From assembly GCF_001638985.1 (NCBI RefSeq), contig NW_017265173.1, positions 11,062 to 75,061 of the forward strand: a stretch of 64,000 nt of DNA, read 5' to 3'. Positions within the stretch are counted from its first letter, which is position 1. Each line of letters opens with the position of its first letter. The notes below the pieces were generated by a model. That model saw nothing but the letters and a program-made list of their open reading frames with translations. It was not told the DNA's origin and ran no database searches. Source of the stretch: Phycomyces blakesleeanus NRRL 1555(-) (lineage: Eukaryota > Mucoromycota > Mucoromycetes > Mucorales > Phycomycetaceae). Both the position numbers and the translations under genes were made by a program. Positions 1-10,312 of the stretch are shown here, one piece after another.

Positions 1-693
1 CGTACCTTCCGCATACAGTCATTTGTCGAGGCTTCTGAAGATCCAAATGTACTTGTAAAAGGCAACGAACCTCTCCCTCCTTCCGCATTCCCTCTATCAT
101 TAAAATCCGCTACCACAATGAGTGACATTCACTATGTTCATCTCTTACAATACTACAAAGTTGCGTACAACAATGAACAATTAGTTCACTTTCAACAAGC
201 GTCAGAATCATCATACTTTGTCGACAATACAATCACCCTGTTGAAATACATCAACATCCTTGGGCAGGTCTACAAGGGTAAAGGTGAATCTGGAAGTCGT
301 GGCTCTCTTGTACAAGCAAAGTTCATTGGAAGTACTGGTGAGCATATCATCGCATACACGGGTCAAATACAGTACATTTTCACCCATTCTTTCACTCCTC
401 CACCTACCTCTTCATCCCTTACTCCCTTGCTCCGCACCCATCGCCGCCCAACACAACTTCTTCACAATTCTCAACATACTTTTGCATTTATCAAATGGTA
501 CACACCCGAAAATGATAAATCGCGAGAGTACGAACACGTTGAAACCTGCTTTCCAACATTTTCTCCTGACGATTTCCAATGTGTATTGCCAGTGCATAGA
601 ATTATGTTAGAAGTAGCAACTGCTGAGCACACAACACGCAGAAAAGTAAAAAAGATGCTGGTCATTCCTTTGCCAAAAAAACAATACATTTAA
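1..693 (+). CDS. Tnp2 transposase, C-terminal part (copy A)
   Basis: The frame is open from base 1 to the TAA at 691-693 and has no start inside the window, so this is the C-terminal 230 residues of a larger protein. It matches the C-terminus of the Tnp2 genes at 10313-13422 and 44910-47942: the linker KGNEPLPPSAFPL, then GQIQYIFTHSF, then FPTFSP, then VLPVHRI, and the ending LPKKQYI. This C-terminal domain follows the catalytic DDE region in the complete copies; its own function is unknown to me. No stop or frameshift is visible in this part. A nested methionine at 118 is unlikely to be the true start because homology continues upstream of it. Confidence 0.8.
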   Translation, partial: RTFRIQSFVEASEDPNVLVKGNEPLPPSAFPLSLKSATTMSDIHYVHLLQYYKVAYNNEQLVHFQQASESSYFVDNTITLLKYINILGQVYKGKGESGSRGSLVQAKFIGSTGEHIIAYTGQIQYIFTHSFTPPPTSSSLTPLLRTHRRPTQLLHNSQHTFAFIKWYTPENDKSREYEHVETCFPTFSPDDFQCVLPVHRIMLEVATAEHTTRRKVKKMLVIPLPKKQYI

Positions 694-824
694 AAAATAA
701 TAAAATTATAACTCCCTTTTTTAAAGGCACACAGAAAAGAATAATCATAGTGTTTGTATTTGTTGGTACATTTATCATTGTCAGATGGAGGATGCGGAGG
801 ATGTAGAGGATAAGAAAACAAAAT

Positions 825-2123
825 TTATTGAAACTCATCTCTAAAAGCCCAGTGAGGGAGAAGGGACGTCAATCTAGGCGGGACTGCTAAAACAGCATCT
901 CTACCGAAGGACCTCTTCAACATCTGATGCGAATTGAAGTCCATGCGATTACGCATAAAATCATCAACAACTGCAAGAAAGTGATTGTACTAAATACAAA
1001 TAAGTGATTAATCAAAGTTCTGTTTCATTTAAATCCATAAAAAAACAAAAAAAAAAGCTATATACAATAATGTAAACAAAAGAAATTACCTCATCGCTTC
1101 TCCAACTTGGACGCACTGTACGAATCGCACGGTTGCTCGAGACTCCAGGCATATCGTCTTCAGATTCGCCCTCAGACATTGCTTCTTTCTGTAAGAGTCC
1201 GTCACAGCTCTTACCCACCTTCATATCAATTTCAGCCTTGAATGTATGGTAGGTCAGCTCGCGACGGTCAAAATGCTAGTTTATAAATGTATTAATATGA
1301 ATACATTTAATTTGCAATCAAAATATACTTCTAACATACATCGGTCTCTCGACCTGCTTTTCTTGACCAAGAATTTGTCTTTTTGCGCGCTTCATAGGAT
1401 TCCTTGACTCGGCGTCTCGTTCCACAAAAGTTTGTGTAGATACAATCGCTAATATCGGCCTGTCGAACACTAGTCCCAACAACCTTTGGAGCCAGGTATG
1501 CATGAAGGTCATGCATCAGCTGTCTGTTGGGTGGAAGTCTGTAATCAACATTAAAATCCCAACTGCACTTGCTGTCGTTAGCTGCAACTAGTTCTGGCTT
1601 ATTTGATTTGAAGTTGTGTTTCTTCAACTCTCCTCGGATAAGAGCCTATACTTAGTGTGAGATATTATGTTGATGAGCTACTGTACATCTCAACACTTAC
1701 TAAAACTCTAGTGCGATTCTGTTTACTAAGTTCACCAGCGTTTGCACCAGTAAGAACCACTGGACCAACAGAAGGAGCGACAGAAGGAGCAACAGAAGGA
1801 GCAACAGAAGGAGCAGCAGAAGAGATACCAAAAAAAGCCTCAGAAGGTGTTGTATACCAATCCAGAGTAGAACCAACGGAAGAAGCTGCGAAAGGGACAG
1901 AAGCAGAAGCAGGTATAGTGGTAGGAGCAATAACTGCAAGAAGTTCTCCAGAGGCATTGGCAACGCTATCAAGTATTTCCAATGAATCTTTGTTCCCCTT
2001 GATGACAATGCCAATGTTTGAATCCATGGTCTTGAGACTTTCCTCCATAGCGGTGAGCCTTCTTAAAAGCTCAGTATATTCCGGGGATGGAGCCGGGGCA
2101 ATTGACTGATGATTGTTAACCAT
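825..2123 (-). CDS. CACTA accessory protein, four exons (copy A)
   Basis: Exons inferred from splice sites and comparison with four other copies: 2123-1701, 1645-1340 (306 bp), 1275-1090 (186 bp), 989-825. All joints are in phase and no stop interrupts the chain, so this copy may be intact. The N-terminal exon ends in an APSV repeat (12-bp DNA units, about 1767-1815) absent from other copies. Exon 2 is basic (SVRQADISDCIYTNF, then RRR and KK clusters). Exon 3 carries the acidic motif MSEGESEDD and then RPSWRSDE. The last exon ends LPHWAFRDEFQ. Small basic and acidic blocks beside a transposase suggest a DNA-binding helper comparable in role to TnpA of plant En/Spm, but I see no named domain. 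It converges on the Tnp2 gene, 131 bp between the two stops. Confidence 0.65.
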
Positions 2124-2490
2124 GGTCTGAAAGCTATCTAATAAAATGTTATACATGAGTTGATTGTTAATTATATTTGTTTTATATATCTATTCATTGT
2201 ATATATAGAGTGTTATTAACATACAAAAGAAGTTAGGTGTTAAGCGAAAGAATAAAGTGTAGTTAATGGAAAGATGGTAAAAGTAAAAGCAAGAACCCAT
2301 TTATTATATTACACTTGTTGCTGTAAATACTCAGGATTTCTTTAATACGCATATCTCTATTAATACTTCCTGGAATTAACGGGGTGCAAATCGGCTTTGA
2401 ACATGCTTTTTTCAACTCAATCCAATATATGATTTCTGTCTTTTGGCCTTTTGGCCCTTTGGTCTTTTGTTCTTTTTGTTTTTTTTTTCA

Positions 2491-3139
2491 TTTACAAGTT
2501 TTCTCTCTTTTCTCTCTTTCCAACATTTATTATATTCACAGATTTTCTTGGTAAGATATCTTATTCTTTAATATTATATATATATATATAACTAAAATGA
2601 TAATAATTGTTTTCTATTACTACAGACACTCGCGTTTTGTTACCTTCTGATGCATCCCCTTCACAATGTCCATCCGGATTAGCTAAGGTTAGTAAATATA
2701 CTTTATGCCGTCATCCTATAAAATTATCCTGACTTTTTCCTTTCTTTTGTATAGGCCATATCGCCGAAATTACTCTCTACTATTAAACACGGTTATGAAC
2801 ACGGTAATATTTTATTTTATTTCAATCTATCTCTTTTTAATAAGCACATGGCTTAACATAATTTCTATTATAGATGAACCTCCCTCTCATAAGCACATCG
2901 CGAATCAAGAACTTTCATTTCATACGAGTGTCATTGACATGGTATTTTTTTTTTGTACATGTAACAATATTATTTATTTTGTATATTAATGTATATCATT
3001 TACTGAAGACAATATTAGCATCTTCTATGTACTCTCTTGGTCTGCAAATAAATCCTTTTGCTTCGGGTAGGTAAATGAAATATTCTACCACACAGTTCAC
3101 AAAAAATAATTTTTTTTCAGCATTTTTATAGCCAAATAA
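2491..3139 (+). CDS. Spliced tiny-exon gene of unknown function (copy A)
   Basis: Proposed exons end at 2550, then 2626-2687 (62 bp), 2755-2803 (49), 2874-2941 (68), 3009-3066 (58), and a last exon from 3132 with TAA at 3137-3139. Each is bounded by AG and GT and read in one continuous frame. Copies B and E show the same exon lengths and related peptides: GLAKAISPKLLSTIKHGYEH here, KILSTIK in B, SPKIFPTIK in E, and LGLQ(I/R)N in the last full exon of all three. The first visible exon is hydrophobic (PTFIIFTDFL) and could be a signal peptide, or merely a pyrimidine-rich tract. No in-frame ATG was found, so the start is unknown. It diverges from the accessory gene. No function recognised. Confidence 0.45.
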
Positions 3140-4902
3140 AGTGTATTGAGTACTATGGTTCGCATTCATGACGCCTTTTCTTTTTGTCTCTGGTAAGCTA
3201 TTATATTGCAAGCATAATTACATATATATATTCTTAATATCCACGATTTCTTGTTCAAACAGCTAACACTTTTCTAATTTCATAGAACAACCATTTACAA
3301 GCAAGCAACACACAACTGGGCTTTTCTCTGGGAGATATTGTTTGGAGAATACTTGTTTTATCAGAACATTGGCCATTTCAAATTGTATGAAGGATAGAAC
3401 ACTAGCCAGAATGTTCCTGAATATTAAATATAACCACTGTACTATAAACCTAAGAATATTCTTTTCTTTCTAATAAAAACAAAATAAACCAATAATTATT
3501 ATAAATAAATTAAAGATCGGAGAAGTGTATGGAAGCAAACAGTATAAGAAGAAGTCTCTAAGATTGGATAAAATAAATTCAAATACAACAAAACCCTGTA
3601 AAAACTGGCATATCCATAAATTAAACAATGTAAAAACTGGCATATCCGTATAATCGATCTTTCATTTATCGTTCTTTTAATCAGAAAGCGGTAGGATATA
3701 TTACAACAAAACATAATTCTGAGTTGCCGTTTTAGTGCATGTGGTAAAAACCCATATACAGAAAATGCAAACACATCCTACTATCCTGCTGTTCTGACCT
3801 TTTCCTATGTTCGAAAGTTGGTCTTACCACCTATGAGTAAGTCAGCTTCATACACTTGTAAAAACTATCTGATCACATTGTAAAACCTGGTCTTTTCACA
3901 TAATTAATTACAGTTTTACACATAAAAAAACCGCACCTCTTTTCCAGTGGTTGTTGTTAAATAGTATTAGTCATTATATTTTCAGCTTTTTATATCAAAA
4001 AATAATATTCCAAGGTCCACTAAATAAAGTAGTACAAATTGAACTCAAGGAGATAAAAAATAAATAGGACAATATATTACCTGCAGCCATAAATTTATTA
4101 TAAACATTCTTTTTTAAAACAGATATCTTAATTCTCTCTCTTTCCATTTGGTGTTTATATACCAAAACTCTTTATTTCTCTTCTTAAATCAGCAATAAAT
4201 CTCATTCTCATGCTCACTTCAACAATTAAATATTACTCTGACAATGAAAACACTGCTTAAAGCTCTACACCTCATGGATTTTTTTATTATTTCCAGATCA
4301 CATTATGTTTCTGTATGTAAATAAAGCCTATACCTCGGAGTCATTGATATTAATCTCTAAATAATCTATAGTATTTTGAACAAAAGCTATAAATCTGAAA
4401 AGAAAACGTGACGATTCAACTCTCCACCTACAAAGAAACTACAAGATCAAACATCTATCTGTACAATAGGAACCAGTCTACACATATTCATAATGCTTTT
4501 AAGTGCATTTCACCGACCATACTTTTTCGAAATCCAACAGTAGAATTCACTCTACTGACCACACAAAAACTTGCCAATTTTTATCTCAAATATCCAGTAA
4601 TCTGATTGACTACCACAGCAATTGTATTTCTTATGAACCTGGTCCTACACAAGCATCTAATACCATTACAAAAAATAATCCAAAAATGCTATATTTATTC
4701 AGCACCTGCTCCAACCATTTTACAATGTCAGAATCCTGATCTTCTTAATATCAAACTCAACAACTCTTTGTAATCTGCACTCGAAACAAGTAAATGTCCA
4801 ACAATCTGTTAAACAACTGAAAGCGGTCCAAGAATTATACTTTGCCCACAATACTACCCGATCTCAATTTTGGAAACCCTCATGATACAAAATACCAAAA
4901 AA

Positions 4903-5168
4903 AAATCAAATATTACACACACAAAAACAGTAACAAAAAATAGCACAAGCTCATGACAAAAAAAAGAAATAAAAAAAGAGATGAAAAAAAAAAGAGATGA
5001 AAAAATAAAAAAAATAAAAAAAAAGAAATAAAAAAAAAAATAAAAAAAAAAAAATAAAAAAAAAATAAAAAAAAGAAATAAAAAAAAGAAAAAAAAAGAA
5101 ATAAAAAAAAGAAATAAAAAAAAAGAAATAAAAAAAAAAAAAAAAAAAGAGAAATAAAAAAAAGAAAA
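4903..5168. repeat. A-rich low-complexity tract
   Basis: Almost pure A/G/T with runs of AAAAAAGAAATAAA. Open frames on the minus strand are Phe-rich artefacts of this composition, not genes. Confidence 0.85.
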
Positions 5169-5267
5169 ATGTAATAGCAATTTTAAAAATAATTCTCCAA
5201 ATAGTATAACTAGCATTTTTATTCATAAATTTTTATAATATACATAACCATTTTTTTGCAAATAATT

Positions 5268-5404
5268 TCTGAAAAACTGAAAGTCTCAATAACTGAAAAA
5301 ATGAAAGTCTCAATAACTGAAAAACTGAAAATCTTAATAACTGAAAATAAAATGGTATCTAACCGCAGAAATTTCTGAAAAACTGAAAATCTCAATAACT
5401 GAAT
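5268..5404. repeat. Degenerate tandem repeat, about 24 bp unit
   Basis: Units resembling AACTGAAAAACTGAAAGTCT recur about five times with small changes, with one less regular stretch near 5345-5370. Confidence 0.7.
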
Positions 5405-5439
5405 TTCGAGCTTTTCCTTGGCTCTATACAAAAAAAAAC

Positions 5440-5562
5440 TTTCTTTTTTTTTATTTTTTTTTTATCTTTTTTTTTGGTTGGGCAAACCCATGAGGAGAAA
5501 TCCCACCCCTTCCTTCGAGACAGAGGACAGGACACCATCAAGGCTCTGGTAGCACTGTAAAT
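5440..5562 (-). other. GC-rich patch with oligo(A)-like tail, possible retroposed fragment
   Basis: Positions 5477-5562 are clearly more GC-rich than the surroundings and include the palindrome GGGCAAACCC. On the minus strand the patch runs into A-rich sequence (5440-5476), as a SINE or processed copy would. No box A/B promoter, rRNA or tRNA match could be recognised, so the origin is open. Confidence 0.3.
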
Positions 5563-5800
5563 CGGCTAATAAAATAAATGTTCTTAAAAGTGTGAAGAAG
5601 CTTAATATGTAAACATTCATTATTCTTCAACACGTTCTTTATCCAAATATATTAAGACAACAGGACAAGACTATACCTTGGTAGAAACGTTTAAGTTATT
5701 AAAATATTTTTTTTTGGTATATATACCCCAGTGTCTTAATAAAAGTTTCTCAGTTATCTTTCTTCCTCGATTTTAACACCCTTTTTATTTTCAAAAAAAA

Positions 5801-7311
5801 ATGCCTACTTCCAACAACTCCCTCGAATTTGTTATGGACAAGCACTGTGAAATGGTCAGTCACAGCAGTTCTGCAGACCAAACCCAGTTTTCTGGAATTT
5901 CTTTCGACCCCTTGTGCGATTTCAACCAAGAGATTGTTGGCAAAATGCATGGAGAAGTTGTACTCTGATCTGTGATAGATGTCTTTGTCAACCATGCCAA
6001 TATGGAATGGACCCGTACCTCGGCCGGAAACCCAGCAGTCACAAACCTCCTCAGTCTCAAAAGTTTCCTGCCAACCGAAGTCAACGAGGCCACAACCAAG
6101 ACAATTGTTGCACAGAAGCCGAAGACGAATCTGCCGGAGAAGGTCGATCCTGATTCTGTTCCCACTGCAGAAAGCATAGGTCAAGGTTCGTACCAAAAGT
6201 ACAACCAAAACCAGGTGAACAAGCTCTTCTCGTTGGTTTTCTCGGAAAACCAGACTGCTGCTGCCGCTGCCAGGGAAACGGGGATCAATGTCCGGACTGC
6301 CCAGAACTATGTCAGGCTGGCCAGAGAGAAGATCCAGGCCGATTTTGATGCTGCCACAGTGAAGACTGATAAGTCCAATGGGCTGGAGACGATGGAGGTT
6401 GAGGAGGTTTCTGCGCCTAAAGAACAAAAACATGGCAACCAAAAGTTGTTCCAGGCGCACTCTGCTTTTTTTTGAAGTTTTTCGAAAATAAACCAGATGC
6501 TACCTTGGAACAAGCAAGGATAGCTGTCATGGAAGAGTTCTCTGGGCTGCAGATTACCAAATCAGCAATCCAGAAGCACTTGGTGAAGAAGTTGGAGAAG
6601 CTGCCTGAGAAGAGAGACAACGTCAACACAATTGAGATGAGACGAGACCGCATTTTGGAGTGGCAACAACTTGCGGATTTCAACTATCTGTTGAACTGTG
6701 TGTTCATCGATGAAGCAGGCTTCAACATGCACATCAAGAGAACTTTTGGCCGTTCCGTCAGTGGCACCCCGGCTAAGACAACTGTCCCGATGCAGAGAGG
6801 TGTGTCCATCACCATCCTTGGTGCAATGCGCAAGAGAGGGATTGTCAGCCTCTCGTTGAAGAAACCCACTGCTGTTGCAACCAAGAAGAAGAGAAAGTTG
6901 GACATCTACACCAACGTTGAGGTGAACGGCCAAATTGGCACCAGAACCCAGCACTACCTCAACTTTCTTAGTCATACAATGGACGTTCTGGACAGCCAGG
7001 GTATGCAAGGACGTTATCTCATCATGGATAACGCTCCTATCCATAAGGCCGATGAGGTGAAAGACTTTATTTCTTCCCGTGGATACAAGTGTGCATATCT
7101 TCCTGTGTATTCACCTTTCCTGAATCCAATTGAGGAAATGTGGTCCAAGATCAAGTTTGGTGTCCGCAGAGAAGAGATTACAGAGTCAGACGGGCTCATC
7201 TTAAGGATTACAGAATCAGCTAAGACTGTCACTCTTTCGGACTGTTTGGGTTGGATTAACCATGTCATTTCATTCTTTCCTTGCTGTTTGAACAGAGAGC
7301 GAAAGCTTTAA
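5801..7311 (+). pseudogene. IS630/Tc1-mariner-type transposase (DDE_3), broken
   Basis: The frame starts at ATG 5801 and is interrupted by TGA at 5966-5968. It continues to about 6470, where a run of eight T (6466-6473) shifts the frame; the rest reads 6472-7311. The middle part has a helix-turn-helix-like stretch (NQTAAAAARETGINVRTAQN). The last part is the catalytic domain with all three acidic positions visible: FIDEAGFN, LIMDNAPIHK and SPFLNPIEEMW. This domain cuts and joins transposon ends. With one stop and one shift it cannot make a full protein as it stands. Terminal repeats were not found with confidence. Codon use is more GC-rich than the flanks. Confidence 0.85.
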
Positions 7312-7506
7312 GTATGTCTTTTATGTCTATTTAAGCTCTTTACACTCTATGTCTTTTTTTATTTTATTTTTATTTGTTTTACTGCTTTATGCTTTTCTTT
7401 TTTTATTACTGTATATTTCATTATATCTTACTTCTTATTATGTGTTCTATTTCTCTATCAACTAATTATGCCTAATAAAAATATCCATGTTTTATGCCAA
7501 AAAAAT

Positions 7507-7632
7507 ACGACGTTTACAAAAAAAAATACTACAGTTATATAAAAAAATACAACGTTTACAAAAAAAAATACTATGGTTATATAAAAAAAATACAACATTT
7601 ACAAAAAAAAATACTACGGTTATATAAAAAAA
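7507..7632. repeat. 42-bp tandem repeat, three units
   Basis: Units begin at about 7507, 7549 and 7591 with the pattern TACAACGTTTACAAAAAAAA followed by TACTAC/TATGGTTATAT. Directly downstream of the mariner-type pseudogene. Confidence 0.85.
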
Positions 7633-7687
7633 TTGTAAGCCATAAGGATAAAAAATTTGAGTGCCATGTACCCTTCTGCCAATAGTA

Positions 7688-7850
7688 AAAGGGGGGGAGC
7701 AAATTCAGATTGCAATGGGAGCAAATTCAGTTGGCAATGGATGCAAATTCAATTTCTATGGAAGCTAATCAGATGTTAATGGGTTCTAATTAGATGGAAA
7801 CGGATGCTAATTAGATGGAAATGGGCGCCAATTGAATGGATAAAACCAGT
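7688..7850. repeat. Degenerate tandem repeat, about 22 bp unit
   Basis: Repeating pattern of ATGGGAGCAAATTCAGATTG-like units, six to seven copies, drifting along the array. Confidence 0.7.
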
Positions 7851-7854
7851 ATCA

Positions 7855-7975
7855 TCAGCTTATATATATATCAGATTGGCTGTCATCAGCTTGTATATGT
7901 ATGAGATAGACTGTAAATATCTTATATACATATAAGATTAGCTGTTAATAACATATATATATCAGATTGGGATTT
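7855..7975. repeat. Short repeats containing TATATATCAGATTGG
   Basis: Segments such as CATCAGCTTATATATATATC and later AACATATATATATCAGATTG recur with variations. AT-rich, no coding signal. Confidence 0.5.
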
Positions 7976-8009
7976 CTGAAGGTTTATGGGTTTTAAAGCT
8001 CCGAATTCA

Positions 8010-8085
8010 AACTCCGCCCTTTGCTTACAGTGTTTTAAAGCAATCTGTAGATCACGAGTTCAATTCTCACAAAAGACATATAAAT
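8010..8085 (+). other. tRNA-like fragment, very tentative
   Basis: The string TGTAGATCACGAGTTCAATT followed by CTCAC resembles the 3' half of a tRNA including a box B-like GAGTTCAATTC. The T-stem pairs poorly and no matching 5' half was found, so it is at best a decayed tRNA or SINE remnant. Confidence 0.2.
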
Positions 8086-8596
8086 ATTTAGTGAAACATA
8101 ACATATTTAAATCATTATTATTAATTATTTTAAAGTTTGTTTTCTCTATCAATTTTGCGACGTCTTGTGACGTGCATATACTTAAAACAATGCCGTGAAT
8201 GTAAGCTATATAGATACAGTTGGAGCATCACATAACATCACAAATTGATAGAGGAAATATAATTATAAAATTTATAGTATCTATTTTAAGTATTATAATC
8301 CTATAAATAATATAGTTTTTGTGGCTTAGTCACGTGCTACGTCACAGAAAAGTTTTTTTGACGGCTTTTATTTTGTTTAAATATTATGTTTATTTGTTTT
8401 TTTTGCTTTCTTTTCTTTTATTTCTACTTTATTTATTTTCAAATAGATAATCAATCTTCTTTATCAGTTCATTCATTATCTATTCCTCCTTTGAGCTATG
8501 TTATGACATCAATATATACATCTGAAGTTGCAAAACGGTAAGTAAAAAAGTTATTTTTTATTATTATATATTAATATTTAATATATATAAAGATAT

Positions 8597-8854
8597 TTGA
8601 TTGCACAGGGTGCTTTATATCCAAGAAATCATATTATTTTTACTTGTTCTGGTGGCAGTTCTATGAACTATGTATTTGAAAAAGACAGAGGCTACAGTTA
8701 CAGATACAGTGGAGTAAACAGCATGGGAGCAACATATTGTAAAAGAGAAAAAAAATCTGAAAGATTAGATTCTTTCTTTGCACAAAGACATCTTTTTTAT
8801 GATGTTGTTATGCAAGGAATACAGTCTCATCAATTAAATGAAAGAAAATTTTAG
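8597..8854 (+). pseudogene. Merlin transposase, N-terminal fragment
   Basis: The peptide contains SSMNYVFEKDRGYSYRYSG, then YCKREKKSERLDSFF. This resembles the N-terminal zinc-ribbon region of IS1595/Merlin transposases, where a CxxC pair is followed by a GYSWRC-like string and then R(S/T)xSFF. Some cysteines are missing here, as expected in a decayed copy. It follows a possible intron that ends CACAG just upstream. The stop (TAG at 8852-8854) lies right before the proposed Tc1 insertion point. Assignment rests on pattern similarity and on the downstream Merlin parts lying in the same orientation. Confidence 0.5.
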
Positions 8855-8994
8855 CTTCTACCAAAGTGAAAAAATAATATCCTTAACTTTCTGTTCATTG
8901 TTTGTCTACTTTTACTTAAGAAACCACTTTCAAAATCATTAGAATAAGAATATATAATCTTTAAATATTAAGAAAAATAATTTTTATTGAAAGT

Positions 8995-10053
8995 TTAATA
9001 TTTAGTAACATCACTGCAAACTTTCTTCATATGGGCTATGCGAGTTGGCATAGACATGCAGTAGGCCTTGCATACTGCAACCTGTATTTTCTTCCATTCT
9101 TCAAGGATAGCCTTGTCTAGTTCCTTAATAGTTCTTGGAGCTAGTACTCTTGCCCTTACCATCCGACCCAAATGAGCCCATAGGTTTTCAATAGGACCAA
9201 GATGTGAGCTATTCAGTAGCCATTCCATTATTGGTACATTATGGGTCTTTTTTCAGTTCTCAACAAGTTTTGACTTATGACAAGGAGTATTGTCTTCTTG
9301 ATAAATAAACTCCCCGTCATGTCTTTCACTTAGGCGACCATAAAATGAGAGCAACTTTCTTTCCAAAAGGTTTATATAGCCAAATTGGTCAAGGCTATTA
9401 ATAATCGTTTTTAGTAGGCCTACTCCTTCTGCCCACACACAGCCCCAAACCATCACTGAACCATCTCCAAACTGTACTCTAGGCATAATACAATCAGACT
9501 TGAACTTCTCCAGAGGAAAGCGCCAAATTCTAAGGTTTCCATCCTTTGGGAAAACCATAAAGCAAGACTCATCACTCCAAATCACACGATCCCATCTTTG
9601 ATTGGTTTCTTTGCAACTTTTAGCAAACAACAATCGCTTCTTTTTATGTGTTCTGGATAGCCTTGGCTTAAACACAGGATGGCAAGACGTTCTGATTTTA
9701 TGAATAGTTTTGCGGATGGTATTCTTGCAAATGTACTTGCTAATCATGAGTCTCATGGCGTTTGTGAGTTCTCCAAGTGTGGCATTACGATTTTTTTTTA
9801 TTTCGTTTTTAAGCTAGCATAAATCTCTCTCACCCAAAATTGATGGACGTCCTTGGCATTTTTCTGTTAATGGCGTGCCATTCTGTTCCCATCTTTGAAC
9901 TGTGCTATGTATAGTTGTCATGGATATGCCTGTCTTCTCCCAAATGGCAGTCAATGAAATCTTATGGAGAGCACCACCAATAATATGTCCTTTTTCATAA
10001 TCTGAAAGATCTTTTTGTTTCTTAGAAATACTTTTATTGATTTGCTGAGACAT
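8995..10053 (-). pseudogene. Tc1-type transposase, broken
   Basis: Starts at ATG 10053 (MSQQINKSISKK). An N-terminal helix-turn-helix region (SLTAIWEKTGISMTTIHSTV) is followed by the catalytic domain with WSDESCF, YQEDNTPCHKSK and GPIENLW, giving the D, D and E positions of the Tc1 family. The chain is interrupted by stops near 9814 and 9253, and the usual SPDLNPIE string has become SSHLGPIE. The family excises and inserts DNA at TA sites. The promoter region now lies 6.7 kb away because copy B inserted immediately upstream of the start codon, which by itself would silence the gene. Confidence 0.85.
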
Positions 10054-10312
10054 TATCACTGGAAAAATAAGGACAATTAACATATTGTCCAGGTAGTCGG
10101 ATCATAGTGGATATGTCAGGATTTTTTTTCATCTCAGCAGTTTTTTTTCATCAAGTTGGGGGTGTAGTTTTGATGTATTCTATTGGCTTAAATAAAAATA
10201 AAATAAAAATAAAATAAAAAATACGTTTTGGTTTACTATAAAACCGTATCAAATGAAATATTTGTAGCACTCTTGTTTCCTTTTTTATTTTATAATTCAA
10301 AATACATACACT

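Larger units (their letters stand above)
1..3949. mobile_element. CACTA (Tnp2) element, copy A, left part outside window
   Basis: Right portion of a CACTA-type DNA transposon. It holds the 3' end of a Tnp2 transposase gene (+), a convergent accessory gene (-) and a spliced tiny-exon unit (+), the same order as complete copy B. The right end is called at 3949, where ...CTTTTCCAGTG reads outward as CACTGGAAAAGAGG; this resembles the verified ends of copies B and D. The distance from the accessory start codon to this end (about 1.8 kb) matches the other copies (1.66-2.03 kb). The left end and target duplication cannot be checked here. Confidence 0.8.
3950..5800. other. Intergenic, no gene recognised
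   Basis: Flanking DNA into which copy A appears to have inserted. Open frames here are short and lack recognisable motifs. The stretch contains a long purine-rich tract, a short tandem repeat and a GC-rich patch, each listed separately. Otherwise nothing identifiable. Confidence 0.6.

Noticed and set aside
1657..2109. Plus-strand frame with TEGATEGATEGA repeats
   Set aside because: Antisense of the accessory gene repeats of copy A, which has matching splice sites and homologues.
4854..5226. Phe-rich minus-strand frames
   Set aside because: Product of the A-rich tract, no coding signal.
7507..7975. Tandem repeats as a CRISPR array
   Set aside because: No unique spacers between units, AT-rich, eukaryotic context.
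8300..8345. GTGGCTTAGTCACG as a tRNA box A
   Set aside because: No box B at proper distance and no cloverleaf.
10057..10083. CACTGGAAAAATAAGG as the end of the Tc1-type element, with the start codon at 10083
   Set aside because: It pairs with the CACTGG end at 16750 and TAT duplications, so it belongs to CACTA copy B; the Tc1 start is ATG 10053.
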